From JANNYA01 sp031422315 (GTDB taxonomy: Bacteria > Pseudomonadota > Gammaproteobacteria > Xanthomonadales > SZUA-5): a stretch of DNA of 64,000 bases. This document shows, in pieces, positions 56,060 to 64,000 of the stretch (within the stretch, counting starts at the first letter, position 1; each line of letters begins with the position of its first letter). The notes below the pieces were generated by a model, which ran no database searches, was not told the DNA's origin, and was given only the letters and a program-made list of their open reading frames with translations. The translations under genes were made by a program, and so were the position numbers. The stretch is taken from NCBI GenBank assembly GCA_031422315.1, contig JANOQN010000028.1, positions 1 to 64,000 of the forward strand, given 5' to 3'.

Positions 56060-57853
56060 TTACTTCCCATCAGTCCGCAACACCGCCAAAAATGCTTCTT
56101 GCGGAATCTCTACATTTCCCACTTGTTTCATGCGCTTTTTACCCGCTTTTTGCTTGTCAAGCAGCTTACGCTTGCGGCTGGCATCGCCGCCGTAGCACTT
56201 GGCCAGCACGTTTTTACGCAATGCTTTAACCGTCGTGCGTGCGATGACCTGCGCGCCAATTGCTGCTTGAATCGCTACATCGAACATCTGACGAGGCACG
56301 AGTTCCCGCAGGCGTTCAGTCAAATCACGCCCACGCCGCTCAGATCCGGTGCGATGCAAAATCAAGCTGAGCGCATCGACGCGATCACCATTAATCAGCA
56401 CGTCCACCCGCACAAACGGGCCGACTTCGAAGCGATCAAAGTGATAGTCAAAGCTGGCGTAACCACGGCTGACGCTTTTGAGTCGATCGAAAAAATCCAT
56501 AACGACTTCGGACATCGGCAATTCATAGCAAATTGAAACCTGCGTGCCCAAAAAGTTCATGCTCTTTTGGCTGCCGCGCTTTTCTTCGCATAGCGTAATC
56601 ACTGGGCCAACATAATCCGGGGGCACCAAAATATTAGCAATAATGATCGGTTCGCGAATTTCCTCAATTTTATTGACCGGCGGCAGTTTGGCCGGATTGT
56701 CGATCTCAATGGTCGTGCCTTCAGTGGTCAGCACCTGGTAAATTACCGTAGGTGCAGTCGTTACGAGATCCAAATTGTATTCACGCTCAAGCCGCTCTTG
56801 CACAATTTCCATGTGCAGCAAGCCTAGAAAACCCACCCGAAATCCAAAACCCATCGCTTCTGAGCTTTCCGGCTCATACGCTAACGAAGAATCGTTAAGT
56901 TTGAGTTTTTCCAAGGCTTCGCGCAGCGCCGGATAATCTTCGCCATCGACCGGGAATAGCCCGGCAAACACGCGCGGCTTGATGGTTTGAAAGCCCGGCA
57001 AAGCCTCAGCGGCAGGATTGTTGGCCAACGTAATGGTGTCACCCACTGGCGCGCCGTGTACGTCTTTGATAGACGCGCACAAAAAACCGACTTGCCCGGT
57101 CGACAAGGATTGTTTTAACACGCGTTTGGGCGTGAACACGCCCAGCTCGTCAATCGTGTGCGCGCGCCCGGTCGACATCACGATGATTTTATCGCCGACT
57201 TTCAGCTCGCCATGCATGATGCGAACTAAAGAAACCACGCCCAAATAGTTATCGAACCAAGAGTCCACAATGAGCGCTTTAACGCTGGTGCCGGTCAAAA
57301 TTCTAGGCGGCGGAATGCGTTTGACGATTGCTTCGAGCGCCTCTCTGATGTTGATGCCGGTTTTCGCGCTAACTTCAACGGCATCGGTAGCATCAATGCC
57401 GATCACGTCTTCAATCTCTTTGCGCACCCGATCCGGATCGGCGGTTGGTAGGTCGATCTTGTTCAAGATCGGCACCACTTCTAGGCCCTGCTCAACCGCC
57501 GTGTAGCAGTTCGCCACGCTTTGTGCTTCCACGCCTTGCGCTGCGTCAACTACCAATAGCGCGCCTTCACAAGCTGATAGTGATCGGCTAACTTCATAGG
57601 AAAAATCGACATGTCCGGGCGTATCAATAAAGTTGAGCTGATAAATTTCGCCGTCCAGCGCCTTGTAATTTAAAGTGACTGCTTGGGCCTTGATGGTAAT
57701 GCCGCGTTCGCGTTCAATATCCATATTATCAAGCACTTGCGCGCTCATTTCACGGGCTTCTAAGCCGCCGCAAAACTGGATAAACCGATCCGACAGCGTT
57801 GATTTGCCATGATCGACGTGCGCGATGATGGAGAAATTTCGAATATTTTTCAT
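56060..57853 (-). CDS. lepA: Elongation factor 4 (LepA)
   Basis: 597 residues from ATG 57,853 (MKNIRNFSII), the usual LepA start; the frame is open to 57,904 without similarity. GTPase motifs AHVDHGKSTL, switch RERGITI, DTPGHVDF, NKID. The C-terminal domain (RMKQVGNVEIPQEAFLAVL) is the LepA-specific tail. It is the first gene of the lep-rnc-era cluster. Confidence 0.95.
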   Translation of the reverse strand: MKNIRNFSIIAHVDHGKSTLSDRFIQFCGGLEAREMSAQVLDNMDIERERGITIKAQAVTLNYKALDGEIYQLNFIDTPGHVDFSYEVSRSLSACEGALLVVDAAQGVEAQSVANCYTAVEQGLEVVPILNKIDLPTADPDRVRKEIEDVIGIDATDAVEVSAKTGINIREALEAIVKRIPPPRILTGTSVKALIVDSWFDNYLGVVSLVRIMHGELKVGDKIIVMSTGRAHTIDELGVFTPKRVLKQSLSTGQVGFLCASIKDVHGAPVGDTITLANNPAAEALPGFQTIKPRVFAGLFPVDGEDYPALREALEKLKLNDSSLAYEPESSEAMGFGFRVGFLGLLHMEIVQERLEREYNLDLVTTAPTVIYQVLTTEGTTIEIDNPAKLPPVNKIEEIREPIIIANILVPPDYVGPVITLCEEKRGSQKSMNFLGTQVSICYELPMSEVVMDFFDRLKSVSRGYASFDYHFDRFEVGPFVRVDVLINGDRVDALSLILHRTGSERRGRDLTERLRELVPRQMFDVAIQAAIGAQVIARTTVKALRKNVLAKCYGGDASRKRKLLDKQKAGKKRMKQVGNVEIPQEAFLAVLRTDGK

Positions 57854-58100
57854 GCAGATGGAATTGCCCAAAGCGAAGGGAGCGGTGAAGTGCGCCCAAT
57901 TCAAGCAGATACTCCGTGGAATACGCGCTCAGTTGACCCGCAAGTTTAACCGCTGCCGCTGTAAAACGGGCTGATTGGGGCGGATTCCGGGCGTTTTAGC
58001 GGCGCGCGCTTAAGCCGCGTCCAGAATCGGGCGCTATAGCTCGCCAATTTCGACGCGTTAGTCCAAGCTCCGCGAATGCGCACGAGATGACCAAAAACCT

Positions 58101-59012
58101 GTGAATTCAGATCAAATTGATATTCAAAATCACTCTTCCAACCCGCCACTTTCGCACCCGCCCGGTGGCGCGTTCGATTATTGGCTAACAGCGCAATTTG
58201 CGAAGTGGCCACGCTACCTGACATCGCCGTTTCGGCGCTTTGCCGCAGAATTTCTGGCATTTGGTATCAAGGAAGCGCGCGCCTGTCTATTTGCCGGATT
58301 GGTGTTTTTGATGATTTTCGCGCTGCCCAGGCAGCCTATGCTGGGCATGGCACGCTATGACATCATGCTGGTGCTGTCGATTGCCATTCAAATTTGGATG
58401 CTGCGCACACATTTGGAAACCTGGGATGAAATGAAGGCCATATCCTTATTTCACCTGCTTGGCTTTGCACTGGAAGCATTTAAAACGTCACCCTGGATTG
58501 GCTCGTGGAGCTATCCTGATACGGCCCTAACAAAAGTGCTGGGCGTGCCTCTATTTGCCGGTTTCATTTACGCGGCAGTCGGTAGCTACATTATCCAAGC
58601 GTGGCGCATGTTCAATTTGCGGGTCGAGCATCACCCGCCCTACTGGATGGCTTGGCTGGTAGCGTTTGCAATCTATGCGAATTTCTTCACGCACCATTTT
58701 ATCGGCGACTATCGTTGGTATTTGGCCGCAATAGCACTTGGACTTTATGCGCGCTGCACGGTCTATTTTACCCCGCTGGATCGGGAGCGAAAAATGCCGC
58801 TGCTGCTATCGTTTGTACTCATTGGTTTTTTTATTTGGTTAGCCGAGAATTTCGGCACTTTTTTTGGCGTTTGGCGCTACCCGGACCAACTCGGCGCTTG
58901 GTCCAGCGTGCATTTAAGCAAATGGAGTTCGTGGTCATTATTAGTAGTGATGAGCTTTACCCTAGTCGCGAATTTGAAGCACATTAAGGCGAGTGTGCGG
59001 GTGCCGGATTGA
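58101..59012 (+). CDS. DUF817 membrane protein
   Basis: 303 residues with about seven to eight membrane segments (ARACLFAGLVFLMIFALP; YDIMLVLSIAIQIWML; LLLSFVLIGFFIWLAENFG). Conserved histidine, tryptophan and glutamate clusters (WIGSWSYPD, NFFTHHFIGDYRWY, GTFFGVWRYPDQ) fit the DUF817 family. Function unknown. Single gene, divergent from lepA. Confidence 0.8.
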   Translation: MNSDQIDIQNHSSNPPLSHPPGGAFDYWLTAQFAKWPRYLTSPFRRFAAEFLAFGIKEARACLFAGLVFLMIFALPRQPMLGMARYDIMLVLSIAIQIWMLRTHLETWDEMKAISLFHLLGFALEAFKTSPWIGSWSYPDTALTKVLGVPLFAGFIYAAVGSYIIQAWRMFNLRVEHHPPYWMAWLVAFAIYANFFTHHFIGDYRWYLAAIALGLYARCTVYFTPLDRERKMPLLLSFVLIGFFIWLAENFGTFFGVWRYPDQLGAWSSVHLSKWSSWSLLVVMSFTLVANLKHIKASVRVPD

Positions 59013-59061
59013 TGTTGCACCTGTAGCGTCATTACCGAGTAGAACCGACTGAAGAGATTTT

Positions 59062-59316
59062 GATCCCCGCCAGGGATCACAGATGGTAGCCAGTGTATCG
59101 AAGCTGCGCAGCAGCGTAGATCACTGGAATTGGGGGTTGAGTGCCGAATCGACCCCGGCAGGGGTCGCACGAAAATTGCTTCAAAAATTAATTTGCGGAA
59201 TTTATTTGTGCGACCCACAAGGGGTCGAAAATCGGATGTGGTTGCATGGTTCCGGTGGTCTTCAGCGCTACGCGCTTTCGACGCACCGGCTACCATCTGC
59301 GATCCCCGACGGGATC
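59062..59316. repeat. 255-base nested inverted repeat, MITE-like
   Basis: GATCCCCGCCAGGGATCACA, then GATGGTAGCCAGTG on the left, pairs with CACCGGCTACCATCTGCGAT and CCCCGACGGGATC on the right. An inner pair runs CGACCCCGGCAGGGGTCGCA (about 59,150) against GTGCGACCCACAAGGGGTCG (about 59,206). Each arm end is itself a palindrome. It fills the gap between DUF817 and rpiA and contains no ORF that looks real. Confidence 0.75.
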
Positions 59317-59346
59317 GGGTTTGAGGCATCTAACAAATCCTCAAAC

Positions 59347-60015
59347 TCAATGGCGCTGCAATAACCTGCCGCTGCAAATCACCACATCCGCCGCACGCCG
59401 AGCGAACAAGCCTACGCACACCACACCGGGTTCGGCATTGATCCTGGCTTCCAAAGCCCGTGGATCAGCAATTTCTAGATCAGCGACGTCGATAATCCAG
59501 TTCCCGTTATCCGTCAAATAGCCCTGCCCTTCTACTTGCCGCCATATCGGCGTGCCGCCCAGGCCAACCAGCACGCGTGCGATCTGGCTGCGCGCCATTT
59601 GAACGACCTCCACCGGCAATGGAAATCGGCCAAGCACCTCGACACGTTTGGAATCGTCAATTAAGCAGATAAAATTTTCCGCAGCTTGCGCAATGATCTT
59701 TTCCCTGGTCAGCGCGCCACCGCCGCCTTTGATGAGTCGAAAACTTGGATCGCATTCATCCGCGCCGTCGATATAACAAGCGAGCGGACCCGCGTTGTTT
59801 AGTTCTAACACCTCCACGCCGAGCTGAGTTAGCAGCGCCGTGGTGGCTTTTGAACTGCTGACGGCGGCTTTGGGTAGGTGCTTTTTTTCTTGCATGAGTG
59901 CAATCAACGCGTTGACGGTAGAACCGGTTCCTACGCCTAAAATGTGCGCCGGATTTACCCATTCCAAAGCAGCCAATGCCGAGGCGCGTTTTTGCTGATC
60001 CTGTGAAATACTCAT
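59347..60015 (-). CDS. rpiA: Ribose-5-phosphate isomerase A
   Basis: 222 residues from ATG 60,015 (MSISQDQQKR); the frame is open to 60,087 but the family starts here. LGVGTGSTVNALI, the acid-base region DGADECDPSFRLIKGGGGAL and the catalytic Glu and Lys in LTREKI are intact. It interconverts ribose-5-phosphate and ribulose-5-phosphate in the pentose phosphate pathway. The start overlaps the EVE gene stop as ATGA. Confidence 0.95.
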   Translation of the reverse strand: MSISQDQQKRASALAALEWVNPAHILGVGTGSTVNALIALMQEKKHLPKAAVSSSKATTALLTQLGVEVLELNNAGPLACYIDGADECDPSFRLIKGGGGALTREKIIAQAAENFICLIDDSKRVEVLGRFPLPVEVVQMARSQIARVLVGLGGTPIWRQVEGQGYLTDNGNWIIDVADLEIADPRALEARINAEPGVVCVGLFARRAADVVICSGRLLQRH

Positions 60016-60515
60016 CGCTTGACTGCCTTTTTTGATGTCGGCTGGTTGCCAGTGCGCCAGTTGCTCAGCGCATAAATATATTGCCATTGCTCGGTGGTTA
60101 CCGGCAGCACGCTCAGGCGATTGCCGCGATTGAGTAGCGCAAAATTATCAAGAAATTCTGCCCTAGCGCGCAAGCTATCAAGCGTAATAAGCGGCTCTGC
60201 GATAGCGACAAACTGCGTCAAGACACTGGACCAGCGCGGTGCAAGCTGTGTGCTTTTGGCATCGAAATAATCGCTGTCTGGGTCAAACTGCAGTGCATCA
60301 GGCACCGAGGCTTGCGCAATTTTGCCTATGCCAGCTATGCCAGGAATGGGGCAAGATGAGTGATAGAAGTAAAACAAATCCAAGGGCGTCATCGCGCGCA
60401 GATAGTTGCGCGCTAAATAATTGCGCACGCCCGTCCAGGCCTCAGTTTTGCGCATTTTTAGATCAGTAATTGAGAACTCATCCGGCTCAGATTTGAGCAG
60501 CCAATAGTTCGGCAC
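60012..60515 (-). CDS. EVE-domain protein
   Basis: 167 residues. The EVE fold starts MPNYWLLKSEPDEFSITDL and has WTGVRNYLARNYLRAMTP, DLFYFYHSSCPIPGIAGIGK. EVE domains (PUA-related) can bind modified DNA or RNA bases. It is translationally coupled to rpiA and directly follows the cytochrome gene; this arrangement says little about its target. Complete length for the family. Confidence 0.85.
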   Translation of the reverse strand: MPNYWLLKSEPDEFSITDLKMRKTEAWTGVRNYLARNYLRAMTPLDLFYFYHSSCPIPGIAGIGKIAQASVPDALQFDPDSDYFDAKSTQLAPRWSSVLTQFVAIAEPLITLDSLRARAEFLDNFALLNRGNRLSVLPVTTEQWQYIYALSNWRTGNQPTSKKAVKR

Positions 60516-62161
60516 TATTCAAACCCATCCGCAATCAGCCGATCACAGGAACCGCCCGTGCCCGACACGCAGGCGCGATTGACTGGATATTCCACCGGGC
60601 CGCCGCGTGGGGTGGTAGTCCAGCCTTTGGTCACCGCCAATGCGCGAAAGGCGCGCCGATAGTAAAGCTGTGCTTCGACATCAACGTCCGCTGCATTTAC
60701 GCCTGCAGGCAAGGTAAATCGATAGCTTGACGAATCTGTCGCACCTGCAGCAATCACATTACTTTCCGCCACCGTTTCAGCATCAATAAACAGCACAGGC
60801 CTGACAGTAGCGCCCTGCCCATTGATTCGGCCTTCCAACACTTTTGCATAGCCGCGCCCGGGTAATCCGGCCCAGTCGCCCGGCTGCACGCCGGCGACAT
60901 CATCGTTAGCCCAGCTCGGCACTGTTGGGCCACTCGCGAGTGCTAAATTCACGCCGGCCTTAGTTCGCGCGCGCACCAACAATATGGCATTACGTATTGA
61001 TACGCCGGTTGGAAACGCATGACCGGCACCCTGGTTCAATACGCTAGCAGACACTGCCAGCTCAGCGCCCTGCACTGCGCTAGTCACGCTAACTTGAATG
61101 GCCTGCGGCAGCGTAGTTTGCGTGGCGCCGATAAAGGTGTGGCGATGCCTTTGCGATGCCGGGCGGCTCAAGCCACTGGTGCTCGCAATTGTGCCGGGGC
61201 TGGTTTCCTGCGGCATGTGGCAATCTTGGCAAGTTTTGAAGCCAGGGCCGGGCACCGCGTACGGTGAAACGGTCCATTCGGTAAAGGTGGATTGCCCGGG
61301 TGCGCCAGTGGTTTGATTGCTGTATTGATGACAGCTGGCGCAAAGCAGCGGCTGTTTAAATAGCGGGTTGTATACGTTAAACATAGTGCCGGTTTCTATA
61401 TCCGGAAGCGCACCGAATACCTGTAATACCAAATCTGGCGAGAAGTGATAGTTGGATTTATTGACATGATGCAAGCCATTGATTTGATTCGCGTTAACGT
61501 TCGCCAATTGGTGGCAGCCCATGCAAGTCACGCCATCTTGCCCGGCTGGCGTGCTAATCGCATCAAACTGCAAAAGACCCGGGGTAAACACATCTTGCAG
61601 CGGTGCGTGGCAGGTCGCGCAAAAGCCGCTTTCGCCCATGCCGTGGCTATCTTTGTAAACATAGCCAGCAGCGCCACCCGGTGTGCCGTTACCGGAAAAC
61701 AAGTCCTTTACCCAGACGTTCCGTGCCGAGTTCGAATGATTGGACGTTAACCAGTCAGTCCGGTAGCGGCCGTGGCAACCGCCACAGGTTCCCGAAGTCT
61801 CTGGCTGATATCCTGCCGGCACCGAAGGCGTGAGCAGCTGCAGCGTGATATCAACGCCTGTAGAGGGCTGATTGATGTTTCCAAACACTTGGCTGGCGTA
61901 GTTTTTAGCGCCGGACGCGTGGTCGTAGGCTTTTGCCGCCGAAATACCCACATTGCTGGTTGGCGTAAAACTTAGGTTAAAGACGCCGGTCGCGCCGGTC
62001 GTAACTTCGGGGCTATTTTCCAGCGCCTGCACGCGCACAATCGCGCCTGCTATTGGCTGTCCATCTTGATCTAAAACCCTTCCAGAAATTTGTGCGCTGA
62101 CAACAGCGTGCATAAACAGTAAAAAAATTGCTAAACCAGCCTTAATCAATAGAAATTTCAC
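60515..62161 (-). CDS. Secreted five-heme cytochrome with carboxypeptidase-like N-domain
   Basis: 548 residues. Signal peptide (LLIKAGLAIFLLFMHAVVSAQ). A carboxypeptidase-regulatory-like beta domain (about 22-95; SGRVLDQDGQPIAGAIVRV) precedes five CxxCH heme sites: CGGCH, CATCH, CMGCH, CASCH and CQDCH. A beta-rich C-terminal half ends in a cysteine pair (CVSGTGGSC) and the tail LIADGFE. It is probably a periplasmic or surface electron carrier, or a heme-bearing dehydrogenase partner. The start codon is followed by a divergent secreted gene across 111 bases. Confidence 0.8.
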   Translation of the reverse strand: MKFLLIKAGLAIFLLFMHAVVSAQISGRVLDQDGQPIAGAIVRVQALENSPEVTTGATGVFNLSFTPTSNVGISAAKAYDHASGAKNYASQVFGNINQPSTGVDITLQLLTPSVPAGYQPETSGTCGGCHGRYRTDWLTSNHSNSARNVWVKDLFSGNGTPGGAAGYVYKDSHGMGESGFCATCHAPLQDVFTPGLLQFDAISTPAGQDGVTCMGCHQLANVNANQINGLHHVNKSNYHFSPDLVLQVFGALPDIETGTMFNVYNPLFKQPLLCASCHQYSNQTTGAPGQSTFTEWTVSPYAVPGPGFKTCQDCHMPQETSPGTIASTSGLSRPASQRHRHTFIGATQTTLPQAIQVSVTSAVQGAELAVSASVLNQGAGHAFPTGVSIRNAILLVRARTKAGVNLALASGPTVPSWANDDVAGVQPGDWAGLPGRGYAKVLEGRINGQGATVRPVLFIDAETVAESNVIAAGATDSSSYRFTLPAGVNAADVDVEAQLYYRRAFRALAVTKGWTTTPRGGPVEYPVNRACVSGTGGSCDRLIADGFE

Positions 62162-62272
62162 GTGCTAAACCTTTGAAAATGCGCGCGTAAGCCCGCGCTG
62201 AATGTCACCAAGCTTAGTGCCTAGCGCTATCATGCGACAACTCCATGACACGCCAATAGCCAGAGGATTAAG

Positions 62273-64000
62273 ATGAAACTCACAAACGCTAGCGCCTCCG
62301 TTGCTTTGCTTTTATCATGCTCACTGAGCGCGCAAGATGCTGCGAGTTTGCCGAGCTGGATGATGGATTCGGTAACGGCTGCAGCGCCTCTAAGCGAATG
62401 GAAAGTCAGCGGTGGTGAGTTAAAGATTTTGTTTAACCCTGATTTGATGGCTGACTTAAAAATCGTTGTAGAGGCTGAGGGCTCGTTCAATCGAAACGAG
62501 CTGCGCGGCTTTTCGATGCGCGTTTCTGATTCCGATACGCTGCGCTACGACGCTCCAAACGGCACATTGGAAAACTTCACCTCCGGCTTATTGCGGGGCC
62601 AAGGCCGCTTTAGCTTCAAGTTTGCTGGCAAAGAAAAAGTTTTTGAGTCCTTGAGCGTGCGTCCAAAAGCTGGCACGCCGCGCGATTTGGAAGTGCTGGA
62701 TGATGCTGGCGTCGTGTGGTTCGTTGCTGATCATTTGCATTTTGAGCTCTTGGATAACAATACGCGGCTATCCTTACGCAATATGGATTTGCGACTCACT
62801 GCTGCCGCCGCCGAATGGCTAGGCGATAAGTCAATGGAAGGCATCAATATCGGCAGCTTGGATTTCACTGCGATGGTGCAGCGCATTGGCTTGATTCGCT
62901 CGCCGGCCGCATGTGGAGATCCAAACTGGCACAACAAGCTCATTGACCCGAACGACCCGACCGGCCCGCGTTATCAAGCCGACGTGCTGCTGTCGACGAT
63001 TTCATCGCTAGATTACAAACGCTGCCAGGGCACTTGTGATGGCCCGAATGGCGCGGTTGATGGCGCTTTCATTATGGCGCCAGGTGCCACGCTTCGAAAT
63101 TCCGACACCAACACCACTGCCGACGTGCCCTGGCATTCGAAATTTTCCGGGCAATTTGCCCCACACAATAATGATCAGCATCCTTATTTGATCTTCAACG
63201 TGTACCGGGTAGAAAAGAGCACCGGCAAGCTCGAGCACATTGCAAGATCCGGCGCTAAGCACGCGTTTTTGACCATCAATACTGGCTGCGCCACCTACAA
63301 CTGTGGTGACAATCATGTGCTTTGGCGCCAATGCGCCGACGTTTACAGCTCCGGCAACAACGATAGCACCGGCGATTTAGGCCCACGCTCAGAAATAATA
63401 CCCAGCAAAGGCATTTGGGCGCGCTGCGGCTCGATTTATGATCCGGGCTGCACCGGCTCGCTAACCGGCGGCGGTGGCACAAATTCCAGCAATCGCATGC
63501 TGATCAAAGAGTCTGCTGTAACGGATACGACCAACTTCGACTATTTCTACGACAGTTGGTACGTGATTCGCGATGACGTCAATGTTTACAACGGCATGGG
63601 CTTTAAAAAGTTCACGCCATCGTTTGTTTCGGGCACGTGGCGCTCGACGGCTGAATCCGCTTTTACCACCGGGGCGTTTATTGACACCTGGGCAACCGCA
63701 GCGCCAGCACCGCAATCAAGCATGGTGCGCGAAATCGTCACGCCGAATGGCCGCATGAAGTTTGGCGTGCGGGTAACACAGATTGGCAATCAGCTGACGT
63801 ATCAATACGCGCTACAAAATTTTGACTATACCGTCGCCAGCACTGAACAAGTTGGCAGCAATCCAAGTAACGTCCGCATGCTGTCGCAAAGCGCTATTCG
63901 ATCAGTTGATTTCGGCGCACTTCCACTTGGAGTGGTTGCCGCCGCCGCGAATGACGGCAATGACAGCAAGCTAGATTGGCCTCGTGCTGCTGGCCGCCTT
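62273..64000 (+). CDS. Secreted protein of unknown function, incomplete
   Basis: Open from ATG 62,273 to the window end, so at least 576 residues without a stop. Signal peptide (ASASVALLLSCSLSAQ). The mature part is beta-rich with several cysteines (YKRCQGTCDGPNG, TINTGCATYNCGD, GIWARCGSIYDPGC) and WHSKFSG, FLTINTG and SWYVIRDDVNVYNGMG patches. I recognise no family. It is divergent from the five-heme cytochrome gene, so co-regulation is possible. Confidence 0.75.
   Translation, partial: MKLTNASASVALLLSCSLSAQDAASLPSWMMDSVTAAAPLSEWKVSGGELKILFNPDLMADLKIVVEAEGSFNRNELRGFSMRVSDSDTLRYDAPNGTLENFTSGLLRGQGRFSFKFAGKEKVFESLSVRPKAGTPRDLEVLDDAGVVWFVADHLHFELLDNNTRLSLRNMDLRLTAAAAEWLGDKSMEGINIGSLDFTAMVQRIGLIRSPAACGDPNWHNKLIDPNDPTGPRYQADVLLSTISSLDYKRCQGTCDGPNGAVDGAFIMAPGATLRNSDTNTTADVPWHSKFSGQFAPHNNDQHPYLIFNVYRVEKSTGKLEHIARSGAKHAFLTINTGCATYNCGDNHVLWRQCADVYSSGNNDSTGDLGPRSEIIPSKGIWARCGSIYDPGCTGSLTGGGGTNSSNRMLIKESAVTDTTNFDYFYDSWYVIRDDVNVYNGMGFKKFTPSFVSGTWRSTAESAFTTGAFIDTWATAAPAPQSSMVREIVTPNGRMKFGVRVTQIGNQLTYQYALQNFDYTVASTEQVGSNPSNVRMLSQSAIRSVDFGALPLGVVAAAANDGNDSKLDWPRAAGRL

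Noticed and set aside
57946..58260. 104-residue minus-strand ORF before lepA
   Set aside because: It is mostly antisense to the DUF817 gene start, with no plausible ribosome site or recognisable features.

Overview
The window looks like a gammaproteobacterial chromosome of moderate GC. The lepA-lepB-DUF4845-rnc-era cluster, a complete wsp chemosensory operon, a monothiol glutaredoxin/A-type/rhodanese fusion and a secreted cytochrome ending in ADGFE together suggest Lysobacterales (Xanthomonadales) or a close relative. This placement is an inference from gene content. No rRNA, tRNA, CRISPR array or integrase was seen.

Positions 1-28,845 are an accessory region built around one full-length secreted RHS/YD-repeat polymorphic toxin of 3,266 residues (19,045-28,845, minus strand) and its presumptive immunity gene. 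Downstream lie four displaced or truncated rhs tips (939-2,455; 3,932-7,850; 9,571-12,414; 14,256-16,718). Each has a different C-terminal toxin followed immediately by a different small immunity-like gene. There are also bare rhs scraps at 12,420-12,463, 13,788-13,876 and 18,067-18,323. Plus-strand REP-associated tyrosine transposase (RAYT) units punctuate the array: three intact 319-residue copies, one 5'-truncated copy and one tail at the window edge. Each intact RAYT starts head-to-head with the broken 5' end of an rhs tip and ends tail-to-tail with the next immunity gene. Around them are an 83-bp tail repeat (six copies) and a second repeat of about 112-125 bp (three copies). Both end in a GAAAA-n-TGG-n-TGTC-type box, and after each box there are short nested tandem duplications that differ at every locus. 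This RAYT/rhs array with duplication scars is the most unusual feature of the window.

Positions 28,846-37,374 hold mostly ordinary genes: an AmaB-like aldehyde dehydrogenase; a small operon of a membrane protein, a 48-residue ORF behind a perfect Shine-Dalgarno, and two lipoproteins; the glutaredoxin fusion; a large OmpA-domain protein with C-terminal Ig-like repeats and a clear terminator; and a soluble RnfB-like ferredoxin.

Positions 37,375-46,367 are the wspA-B-C-D-E-F-R operon, transcribed rightmost gene first. It has the parts to couple a surface-sensing chemoreceptor to a diguanylate cyclase and so to c-di-GMP. The CheB-type WspF has lost the canonical receiver aspartate while keeping its methylesterase triad.

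Positions 46,669-64,000 hold a VOC protein, an M48 protease, a cyclic-nucleotide-binding/rhodanese protein, a GYF/PrsW protease translationally coupled to an AlkA-like glycosylase, the remnant of a sterol desaturase, the era-to-lepA cluster, a DUF817 membrane protein, rpiA coupled to an EVE-domain gene, a five-heme secreted cytochrome, and the start of a divergent secreted protein running off the end. Several intergenic gaps hold REP/MITE-like inverted repeats.
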